Source of the DNA: Bemisia tabaci
Taxonomy: Eukaryota > Arthropoda > Insecta > Hemiptera > Aleyrodidae
Reading direction: 5' to 3'
Assembly (NCBI RefSeq): GCF_918797505.1
Contig: NC_092795.1
Span: 26,771,131 to 26,835,130 of the forward strand
Length of the DNA stretch: 64,000 nucleotides
Part shown: one piece after another, positions 28,201 to 40,200 of the stretch
Numbering within the stretch: the first letter of the stretch is position 1
How the letters are laid out: every line of letters begins with the position of its first letter
Position numbers and translations under genes: made by a program
The notes under the pieces: model-generated
The model's input: only the letters and a program-made list of their open reading frames with translations
What the model was told of the DNA's origin: nothing
The model's database searches: none

Positions 28201-31200
28201 ATTCCTCAATAATTATTATTCAAATAGGGCTGTGCGAATAGTAAATTTTCCGAACGAAGCGAATAGCGAATAATTTCGGCAACTATTCGCGAATAGCGAA
28301 GCGATTAATTTAAGTCAATTATTCACAGCTACAAATAGTAAAACGAATAATTGGAAATGACTTTTTTAAGTGTGAAAATTCGCGAATATTAGGTACCAAA
28401 GTCGATAAAAAAAATGTGACTAATTTTTGAGAATTTTCCATTTGCTCATACGCCTGCACAGAAAACAATGAAATGCTATGATAGTAGCCTAGGCTGTTAA
28501 GAATTTGTTCGAAGATCCCTGGATGCTGGCTTGACTGTCCCTGCAGTTACGTATGCATTTCCAGGATTTGAAGGTAACTGCGCGGGCAGTCAAGCTAGTA
28601 TCGAAGGATCACTTGACACATTTTAGTATTTTATTTTTTTCGCTGTAAATGAAAATGTGTTTATGAACTTTTTTTTTCAATTTCAGAAATTTCTGTGTCT
28701 TTCAATCCTTAATTTGGGCTCTTTGCTTATTCCCCCAATCGCAATCGCGCTCGCTGTTCGTAAACTCGGCAAAGTCGGTAAAGATCAAAGGAGATCCGCC
28801 GTTCGCGATGTCTCGGGTGGAAGCGGAAGCCTTGCGCAGGTCCTCGCAACGTTTCACGATTGCCTTTTGGAAATTCGTTATTTTTGATGGCGCGAATATT
28901 TGAAAATTCATTCCTCGTGACGGCGCGAATATTTGAAAATGTCAGTTCAAAAATTCACTATTCGCGACGGTGCGATTATTCGCAATTTGCGAATAGTGCG
29001 CGAGGCAGACGAAGCGAATTGTCGGAATTGCGAATATTCGCACAGCCCTATATTCAAATCATTAAAATTATTCAATTTCCCGATTAAGACAGGAGATGCT
29101 ATGCTTTCTTTGCTTGTATGGACTTTTGACCACTGTTACCTTGTATTTAATCAGAATATGCATGTGATCTTTCAGTTTGGTTCCAAAATTTCATCATCTA
29201 GTAACTTAAGGAAACGCTCATCATACACTATCAACAGTAAAGGACTTCTGGAAAAAATTTGGGAATGTGTCAGAACAAATAATGGAATTATGGTAAGTGA
29301 AATCTGAACTTTAATTAATTCCTGCAGACCAAATGAAACTAAGTATAGTTAAGCTTTTTTTTAAGGTCCCATTTTGATTGATGAGTCAGTAGGGTCTCTT
29401 TTAATGAAGAACAAAATTCTCAGACCGTTCTTTAAGTTTACTAAACACTTTCAAAGCTGTATCCAGCCACTGGTAACCTTTAAATCCCAGTCTTTTGGAA
29501 ACCATGAAAAGCCTGCTTTTTATAAGCATAACATTTCACCTTGGTAATATGTCTTTATAAAGCAGACTGTTCAGGCCCATCTGAAAAAGAAAAAAAACTA
29601 TTTATAAAAATATTGAATCTAAACTGAAGGACTGTAAAAGAAGCAGATTGGAGTAAAAATATTAAATCTGTCAGTTAATATCAATTATTGTACAGTGTTA
29701 TTTTGTGTGATCTTTAATCCTATACATGTTTTGTGATAAAAGTAATACTTTTTTTCCCTGCATCCACAGGTGCTTCTTTCTTTGATGACAGTCAAAACGC
29801 CTATCACTGATGCAGATTACATCAGGTGTCTAGCATGTAGGGCTCTGGTTGGCCTTGCGCGCAGTGAAACTGTTCGTCAAATCTTGAGCATGCTGCCACT
29901 TTTCACAAACGGAGAATTGCAAAGTAAGTATTTCAACAAAGATTCAATTGAACAAAAACAAGTATATGGAAGCGCCCTCAGAAATTTCTACCCAATTAAG
30001 ATGGAAGGAGCATTATGGATATTTTGGTGGCAATGTAATTTGAAAGCTAGCTTTTCTCATCAACTGTTCATCTTTTTGATATGTGCATAGTCAAAACTTT
30101 TTCAAGGGAATTCTAATGGGTATTTTGATCATAAATCTTAATTTTTTTGGATTTGAAAAATCGGATCCAAATTTTACAGCTATTGAGTAATTGCTGCAGT
30201 TCTTGTAAATCATTTTGCCTATCTTTAAGTGTTTGATTTTAAAAATCTAATTTCATTCGTATTTTCCAGGGTTGATGCGGGATCCAATTTTGCAAGACAA
30301 ACGTCAAGAGCATGTTAAATTCCAAAAATATGCCTTGGAGTTGCTAGAGCAGGTTTCAGGTAAAACAAAACCTGATGGGTCAGAATTAGAGGCGTCACTT
30401 TCATATATTCATAGGGTGAGCTCTTAAATATATCCCTCGTTCCGTATATGCTTTATTTTGAATTAATTAAACATTGTTCATTTTATTGAACATTAAATAT
30501 TGTCCTAAAGAGATATCCTTGGATAACCAGCTCTTAAATAATATAAATTATAAAGTGATCCTGATTTTTTATTTATCTGTAATTTAGAGTTTCCTATCTT
30601 CAAAGGAGGGAGAGGATTTTTACACACACCTCCAAAAAGAAATCCAAGGCAGAATCCAAAAAACAGCATATCAGTCTCGAAATTATCATTCACAACTCCC
30701 TCACTTTGCAGAAGCCAGCAAAACTTCATGGCTCAGCCGAAGTGTTAAATCACATTGCCCTTAACTTGTATAAAATTTTTCCTTTTTGCAGGCAAATGTG
30801 ATAGCGCAAACGCGCATTCAATTTAATGATAAGCAGCTGTTCCAGTTGATTCATCAGCATCTTTTGAGTCACGGGATGAAGGATTCAGCAGCAATGCTTC
30901 AGAAAGAAGCAGGTCTTCCTGAATTCAAGAACAACTCCAACAATCCATTCCTTTCGCCTTTCACTTACGCAACGCACTCCAATCAGTGCCGTGTAAGTCA
31001 GATACGCATTTCTCCATATTAGGTTTACCTTTCATTGTGAAGACGAACTGTCCAACATTTTTCCCTCTAGGCTTCATTAATTCCATGTGTAAAGCAGTAA
31101 CGCTCTCAACTCAAGATATCTTTCCTATCTTTCTGTTTTAAAAGAAAACAAATCAACTGTGATGTTTAAATCTTTTCAGAATATTCTTCACATAAAAGAT

Positions 31201-34200
31201 AAGGAATAGCATGGGAAGTAAGAAAGATTCAACATGAAATTAGCTGTTCTTTTAGACAATTTATCATGATGAAGAATTTTCAGTGCCATTTAATACAGTT
31301 CAAGTTTCTGGTGTGCAAGTATTGATAAAATTTCAATTTTTGTGCATCAATTTAAGAGTTTATAACAAGATGGAGAAGTGGTGCTGGGTCCACACCATTT
31401 TGCGGGGAAAACAGAGCCAAGAAGATTCAAAAGTTGTAATAAGAGTCAAAAATAATTTTTTTAACTCAAATAAAAAATTCTAAACTCTTTACTCTTTAAA
31501 AAATTAATATTTGACTCTAATTATAATTTTTGGAACTTCTTGGCTTTGTTTTCCCTGCAAAATGGTGTGGACCCAGCACTATTTCTCCACCTTGTTATGT
31601 ACAGTTTGGGCCACTTCTTAGTGTTTTTTTCTCATTGAAAAGTTTATACTCTCTGTTTGATAAGGACTTTTTCATCAAAATTTTAATTTGATTATTTTGA
31701 TTGTTTGATTTCAGACGCGATGTTTGTCTGGCAACTCCCCCCTCTCTCACCCTCTTCTCAGGTTAAACACATCAAGCCACCAACAATCTGATCTTGCCTC
31801 TCCATCTAACAGTCCATTAGGTGCAGGATTCAGTGTACGGGGGGCTGCGACACCAGTTTGTACCATCAAAGCCAAGTACGTATGCCACTACCCTTTTGAA
31901 GAATAATATTTCAAAACAAACAGTTCTGGTCCAAAGACCATTGACTCAAAACAGTCCAGAAGCAAAAAAATGCATTGCTGAATCCCTCTTTTTTTTCTCT
32001 CTTTTTTTTAATGCACTTCAAAGGAGGATCAAAACTCAGAACAGATTCAGTTGCTCATTAATGATCATTAAGTTAGTTTTTATGATTATTACAATAAAAG
32101 TACTCCCATTTTTTAATATTTTCCAAAAATATATAAGTTGATTGAAAGTAAAAAAATACAAAATTCTATGTCTCTTTGACTTTGAAAAAGCTCTTAGTCA
32201 TTCTAATATGTACATGGTACCTTCTCCCTTAAGTATACCACCTGGAAGGAAAATAAGAAATTTGAAGACTCCTTCAAAATAATTGATTGGGTGATTAATT
32301 TTTAAGCATGCCGATAGATCATGTATTGAAAAAGTCCGAAAATCGTTGTAATTGTGAGTCGGGTGATCCTGGAGAAGTTTAGCAACATTTTTCCTGAAGT
32401 TAGCAAACACTCCAGCAACGTACTTGAAATCTTGTCTGGTTACCAATGTGAGTTGATTTTCATGATGCATATCAACTTTCAATATTAACATATCATGGGT
32501 AATTTTTTACAGACCCCAGAAGCTGACTGTGGTAACATCACAAGCAAGCAAAACTCTGCAGAAGCAGACAGAATCTGATCGGCTCTGTACAGCACTAGCA
32601 TCGCAGGCAAGCAAAACTCTGCAGAAGCAAACAGTAACGGATCGCGTTATCGCAGCAGCCTCACCAGTGCCACTCCAGTCACAGCCCCAAAGCCAAAGAC
32701 TCACCCCAGAACCGCATGTAACACTAGAATCTATCGTTACTGAGTATCTCACCAATCAACATGCCTTGTGTAAAAATCCTATGGTTACCTGTCCTCAGTT
32801 TAATTTGCTTGTGTAAGTATTTATTATTTTTGCAAAAGGAATTCATCATTGGTTGCATACAACAGGTGGGGCAGTAAACAAGCCGTACGCCAAACAGGAA
32901 TTGATTTCATGAGAGGCATTAGCGCTAATTCGTGAGAGCACATTTCAGTGATTACCAGCCTTTGCAATTGAATCAGTGAGTTCGAAAACACACCAACTCG
33001 GGTTTTTTTTAGGTTTTCTTTTTTTTACGGTTTAGTAACATTTATGGATAGAAGCATCTGCACGCTAAAGGAAATTTCGAAATTGCAATCGGAAGTGCTC
33101 GAAACGGCGATTGGAATAGGAAAAAATCGAATATTTCATTGGAAATAACAATTTTTGGCCATTTCAAGGGAAACGGGTGACCATCCAATTTTGCGGTTTT
33201 CTTTTTTCGGTTCAGTATACCTTGTACCAACAAGTTATATAAATATTCAAGCGTTATTCAGGTCGAAAAATATACATTTTTCAGGGCAGACTATGAAAAA
33301 TCAGTATCTGAAAGTCGGTGAGAACGAAAACACACCAACTCGGTTTTTAAACGCCAACACAAAATTTTTAAACGCTTAATTCTCTGTCATCAAACACAGT
33401 GTATCGATTTCAACTTGGTGCTTTACAAAGTCTCTAAGCACTTGTCCTTTGGCACCAAAAAGGTTTTTCTCAAACTAACTTCTTCGCCCGCTGCGCAGTT
33501 TTAGGTGTTTCCTGAACAATTTTTTTTCCCCGAGTTGGTGTGTTTTTGAACTCACTGATTCAAGTAAGCTTGATATTTTTCTTTGATGAGGGAAAAGTAC
33601 GTACAGATTAAATCATGAGCTTCTTTGTGATTGAAAGCACTGTTTTTTAAAAAAGAATCTTGAAGAAAATTTTGTTAATGTGCAAATGTGCATTGACATA
33701 TATACACCACAAGATGTCGACAGGTTTTCATAACGGGGAATTGTCAAGGAATTTCGCCAAGTCAGGGAAAAATCAGGGAATTTTATGAAAAAGATGGCAA
33801 ATTTGAAAAAAATCTGAAACCATAAAATCTGGAAAACCATCAGTATTGTCCGTGAAATGAAAAAAGAAGTTTACAAGTTTTTAATAAAACAATTGAATTT
33901 AAAATAAAAAAAAAACAGTGAAAGCTGTGTTGAAACTTTTAAAATATTTTTTGAAAAACTCACACTTTCACTAATTGGTTATTTTTCGGACGCGCTTCGG
34001 TGGCTACTCGGGCCACCATCATCAGCTGACTGCCAACCTTGCTGTCTTTTTGATTGCCTTACTGTTGGCTGCGCAGGCACGTTAGTTTCTGGTGTTTTCG
34101 TGGGCGGGTGGGGTGTCCGAGGTTCAAATACTTTTTTTGAAGGTATAGATTCTAGATAGATATAATTTATAAAAGTTATAATCTAAAAAAGCACAAATGT

Positions 34201-37200
34201 TAACTTTTAAATGTGATACCGGGATTTCGACCTTTAGAATCTTAAAGTATGCAATTTTCGACGATTTTTGGTCCAAACCGGACCTTGATATCTTTCTTCG
34301 TTCGAGAGATATTGAGGTTCACAGGTTTTGACTTCCACCCCTCCTAGCTCCCCCCCCAAAATTTTTTGGGGGTCTGAAAATTTGGAAAAAGAGGCGCTCA
34401 AGTATGAGTAATCAATAGACAATGTCTAAAGAAGTTCCAGAGGGGGCGAAAAAAGCCGTTTTTGCATAAAGCTCTTTACTCTTGAAGCTACCAAAGTATG
34501 GTTTACATAATTGCCAGGCCCTAAAAACCAGCCTGGCTTTGTAAGTCCAGGGACCGATAAAGCCTTTGCAGTCAATGTATTGTACGATGAGTGTAATGTA
34601 TGAGAGTGAACTGCTAAATGATGAAGCATTTAATGCGAAGAGCGTAAAATCTCCAAGTAATCGCAGAGTAGCAACTTTTCTGTATTCCTGCTTGAATTGT
34701 AATCCTATTTTTCTAATGAGGTAAATTTCTTTGCAGACCTCACAAGTGTCCAGATCCAAAGCCTCGGAATTTGATTCCTGGCAACTTCACAATGCGCTAC
34801 TGCAAGGGTCTCCAGTCTCGTAGGTTGGATCAGCGATTAATCCACAGCAGGTTTTGTCCTGTACGAACTTTTAGGTTAAGTGAAGACGATGGTTATTTCA
34901 CGTGTTGTGAGTTTCTGGTAAGCATTGTCCTTTCTCTATGCATCTGCATATTTTCTATGTAAGGTTCATCGATAGGTGTTTTATTGAAAGTGGAGGAAAC
35001 CCCAAGGCCTCGCCATTGGAGCTCAGGAAAGTCTCCTTTGAGCAACAAATGTCCTCTTCGAATTAATACCCAAGACATAGTATATTACGGTATCACTTAT
35101 CTTAGTATAGGAATGGAAGTTCAAATTGACTGCCTGCCTTCCTATAATTAAAAGTTGAATGTAACTAAAAATGTAATAAAAGACCAAGGTATCACAATCC
35201 AGTCTGAGAATTATTAAAATTCATTTCAATCTAAAAGTAATTTAAATTCTGTTTGATCTAAATTTGATTAAAATTCGATTTTGTTCTACTACACCACAAC
35301 CTAAATCCAATTTTATCTATAGCTGTTTAAGTGTAGTTGCTGCAGTATTGCCTGGTGGGATGTTGGTTAAATGAGTAGAATGCTAGACATTTTTGTTCCT
35401 AGATTGTTTTTACTCCAGTTTCCATCCTCAGTTGCTTTTTAATCTATTTTTCTCTCCAATTTGTTCTAGTCTGATAAATATTTAATGGTTGGCACGTATG
35501 GAGGAGAAGTTAAAATGTTCAACCTTCAAACTGGCGCTGTAAGTGTCTTCTGTCTAATTTTTTTTTTTTCAGTATTGTATTTTTAATGCATTAGCCACAT
35601 ACTTAAACCATCATTGCCTACTTCCCTGAAAGGATTACGTGTCAACGGTTACATTTGTATTGGCTGACTGGAATTTTTCCTTTTACTCAATTTTTGACTT
35701 TAATGGCCCGATGAGTTTCCTCAGTTGTTTGAACTAAGAGGTTGGTGAAGTTTGATTTTGCATTGAGTTCACACCAGATAAATATATGCGCTTTTAGAGT
35801 GTAACAGAAGATGAGCTGTCTTCAATTTAGAATCGAAAGTAAATACAAGAATCAAGATGGCAGATCATCTGTTGCTCTCTATAAGTCTGTAAATTGATTT
35901 GGCATAGGCTCTAGGAAAAGGAAAACTAAAAATTTTGAGGTCAATCAAAACTGTTCTTTGCTAATTTTAATGCCCTCAGGTTACTGTGTTTGTTTATAGT
36001 AAAAAACCCTACCAAGTCCTAGCTTTGGAAGTGTTAATTCCTTAATACATTGTTATTATCTACTCAAGTGATACTTTCTCTATCAATAACATTACAATTG
36101 AATAGTGATTTTCAAGATGTTTTCTGTAACTTGTTTCTTCTTCGGCAGAACTAACAACACTCTGGTACAAATCACTTTTTGAGTATCTATATGTCGTCCG
36201 GTCAAGGGGATCCATGTAACATCACTCGACATCAAGCCCAATAGAGTTAACCCATTGACTTATGATTTAACTTGACCCTGCCGGGCCAGGAATTACGATT
36301 TAATTTGGCGAAAATCAGCAACTTTGAACACTTCAAAATAATCCAGAAATTATTTCTCAAAGGGTGAAAATTGACAAAATAAGCATTCACAATACAACGT
36401 TTGAGAAAAATGGTGAAAACTTTGAACACAATGATTTTTTTAAGTGGTTTATAGCTGTCAAAATCGCAAAAATCGCAAGATCAGCGAAAATCAGAAAATT
36501 TTGAGGTTATTTCATGTGCAAACGCTCAGTAATATGAAAATACCGCAACAAAACAAGAAATTACCGTACACAATAAGTCATAGGGTGGCCACACTACTCA
36601 TATAAACATTGATGAGAACGCAATCTACCGGAGAATTGCCGAAATAACGCGAACAATCAGCGGACGGCTCTGAGCCGTCATTGCAGAGCTGGCCCAGCGC
36701 TGCGATGACGGCTGGGAGCCGTCATTGTAAGTCAATGGGTTAAAGAACTGATGCCCATTAATCGACAGCATAAACAACGTTTGCATGGTAACGTTCAGGA
36801 AGTTGCCCTGCCTCTTTCTGATGACTTCAGGCAAATAATTACCAACCCCTGTGCTCTAATAGCATTGATGCTGCTGACGGTGGCAAGCAAAATATGTCCT
36901 CACATTTTTTCATTTTCATAACCTGATTGTTTCATTAAAAAGGTATTGTTTTATTTGCCAGGACGATTTGACATATGCTTGTCATGAAGGCTATATATCA
37001 AACTTAGAATGTAATAAAGCTGGAAATCTCCTTCTATCCTCAACAACTTGGAGACGGCCTTTATCTGCCATGTGGAGTGTTGACAAAGTTTTTGAACAGA
37101 AGTGAGTACATTTTAAATCTTTTTTCTTTTGTTTTTATATGAGAAATAGGCGTATTTATTTGCCAAAGTTTTTAGCTGTTTTTTCCTTCGCTAAATTTTC

Positions 37201-40200
37201 ACAAACATACGTTTTTTCTTTTAAATTTCGTAGAACTCAACTGGCCTCTGATTTTGGATGTATATAAAGAGGAATGACTTTTTTAAAATTTTAAAATACA
37301 TTTGATAGAATGGCATTTCTGAATTCTAAGCATGCAATTGACGGAAGTCTTCAAGATTGCTCATTAAAATGCCAGTAAGATCCTCAAAATTCATAAGCTG
37401 TATTTTTCTGTGTCCGAAAAAACTGCTAGAGATCTCTAAAAGTCTTCAATTTAGGTAATCCTAATTGTCGTTTTTTGCAAGGCTACATGAACCTAAAAGG
37501 AGGCATTGTTTGGAATCGATGGTAGATTTTTTTAATTAATGACATTTTCAAAAGAAAAATCAAAATAAATCCTGCAAATGACTCTAACCCACATCTTCAA
37601 GTTTTCGGGAAACGGAAAAAATGGTTTAAATTTTTAATAGTTAGTTGTCAAGTAAAGTACATAGATGAAAGAAATAAACAAAGTTTAATAGGAGTAATTA
37701 GAAGTATCACAACGAACGATGTATCGGATACATCTTAAATGAAATCTCATGATGCTATTCAGTCTGTATCTTATTGCGAACAAACATTAATGTTATTTCC
37801 TTATGTTTCAGGTATGCATTCTATGAAGAAGAGTTTATAGAATTTAGCAAATTAGTCCAAGATAAAGTTATAGGAACCAAATCTGATATTGCAACGGTAT
37901 GTACTTTTGGAATGTCTCTTGTCAGTGTCAAATCAATATTTCTAATCATAGTCACATCAATATTTCCAATCATATTCACATCAAATAGTCTTGTAATCGT
38001 TTGAATGGATCAGGAAACCGTACAAAACTGTAGCCTTTGTTTTGTTTGTATTTAAATGAACAACATGAATTAATTTTAATTTTCTATAGAACATGTCTTA
38101 CAGCGAAAATTTGAAACCGATAAATTGCAGAATATTTACTCAGTTATTCTTAATCTGCTAAGTATAAGTATACCCTAATTAAAATACCAACCTTTTTTTT
38201 GATAACTGTGCAACAATAAGAAACTGATTTCTCCTTTTAAAAAATCGAGGTAAAACAGGAAGATGAAGGTGTAAGTTAAGGTGAATCCAGATTTGGAACT
38301 TCGCGATTTGGCCACCACGTCGCGCTGCTCAGAACAGCCATATATATTTGCCAAAATAATAAAAACCGTGATACTTATTCAAGATTGGGGATCCAGGGGA
38401 TATAGCAACATACTTGAGGGACACACAGTAAAAAAATCTTCCCAAAATTCCCGAAAATAAAGTCGTAACTGCGGCGGAAAGTAATTCCCATTACGGCAAT
38501 GGGAGAGAGAGAGACAGAACATGAGGGATTCGGTTGCGCGCTCGGCCGCCGCGGCTGAGCTGAAAGTTTCAGCCGCACTTTCTCTGTGCTTGTAATTCTA
38601 ATTGCCAATATTTTTGGCTCAAAAAATCAAGCAAAAAATAATCTATATCTTGTAGATCTGCTTTTTGTAATTTGAACAATATTATTTCAGTAATCGTTGA
38701 AGGAAAGTGAAATTCTCAGTGGTGACTGGTGGCGCTATCTCTTATCTTAAATTATCCCTAATCGAACCCTGGATTCACTTTAATTCCATTTAGAATAAAG
38801 TTTAATATTGTTTCTGCTTGTCTATTTTCTCTTTTAGATTTACGATATCGAGACAGGGAAGAAACTATGTTCATTAAAGCCAACAATGTCCAATCAGTAC
38901 AACAAAAATCGAGCTACATTTAGTCCCACCGATGAACTAGTCCTCTCTGATGGTGTCCTCTGGGATGTCAATTCGGGCAAAGAGATACACAAGTTAGATA
39001 AACTGAACCAAACTCTCAGTGGTGTCTTCCATCCAAACGGCCTAGAAGTAAGACCATTATCAATCTAATGACCCCTAAGTGGCCCTAAGGGACCAGTCAT
39101 CAGCTGTACAATATGGTGTTTTTTCTTGTAGATCATCAAAAAATAATGTGATTCATGTAAACGCAAAGTTCTGATTTCCAATATCAATGAAGTTACTGCT
39201 CTGTAAAAAACGAGGTGTTTAAAATCATCCTCCTCAAAGGTCTTCATCTCACTGACATTTGAGTTTCCACTATCCTTTTATCTTCTGCCAGTAGGGAAGA
39301 TTTACCATCCGTAAAAACGCTGGTCACTGATCTATCAAGAGGTTTTAAACGATTTGACTTTAAAGAAAAAAAATGGACCTTTAACCCAATTTGACCCTAG
39401 CCCCTCCAAATTTTAGCGTACCCCTAAATCGTTTGACGAGCATAAGGAGACCATAGATATGGTGTTCCGTGCCAATTTTGAATGATCGAACAGATAGATT
39501 CTGAGATATCGCTGTACACAGATTTGGGGGACGTCGGACGGACGGACGGACACACATTTTTTCAAGTATGGTTATTTTGACTCCTGGGACCTTAAAACGT
39601 CCAAAAATGATGAAATTTCAACTTTTTTTTTTTCTTGGAGGATGACAATACTTCCTCTCTACCCTAGGGGAGCGAGAAAGTAAAAATGTATCAGTTTTTA
39701 AAAGTGTAATACTGATCTTGAGCCCTGGACTTAGCTTGAGAATCCAGTAACATTATACCTCATATCATTTCTTATGTTCTAAGTTTTAAGAAATATTAAT
39801 TTGTGAAGTTCGATCAGTCAGAAGATGTAAGTTTTGGAGGGTCAGATTTGAACTTAATTCATCCTTTGCAAATTTGTATTGCTCAACACTTAAAAGATTT
39901 AACCCTAGTTACGAATTGTCTTTTTTTTGGGGTCAGATATCTGTATTTTTAAAGAACGGCTGCAATGGTGGGTTATTTTGTAAGGGTACGGAGCAATCTG
40001 TAAGCCTATACATATATGCAAGAAGTCTTTGATGTTTGATTGTTTAATCAACGAATTTTTTTCTCAGATCATATCAAACACAGAAGTTTGGGACCTTCGC
40101 ACATTCCATTTACTCAGGACTGTCTCAACTTTGGACCAGTGTAGTGTTATCTTCCCTCCAACAGCAGCCGCTATTTATGCTGTTTCTTTAGAAAAAGAAA

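Larger units (their letters stand above)
17135..29923 (+). other. DCAF1 armadillo-like / kinase-like N-terminal region (exons 1-15)
   Basis: About 770 residues of alpha-helical repeats. Regions aligning with vertebrate DCAF1 include [38 protein letters not shown], the [12 protein letters not shown] block, LTPMGEYQE, and [20 protein letters not shown]. Exons 5-6 (21687-21865, 22926-23048) encode a poorly conserved, charged and polar loop (LDSSPRKK then RTTRNNKPQ) with basic clusters. In the vertebrate protein this half has been described as casein-kinase-like; I cannot confirm catalytic residues here. Confidence 0.85.

Noticed and set aside
32507..32755. Minus-strand 82-codon frame opposite DCAF1 exon 19
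   Set aside because: It is a shadow of the duplicated linker exon and has no independent support.
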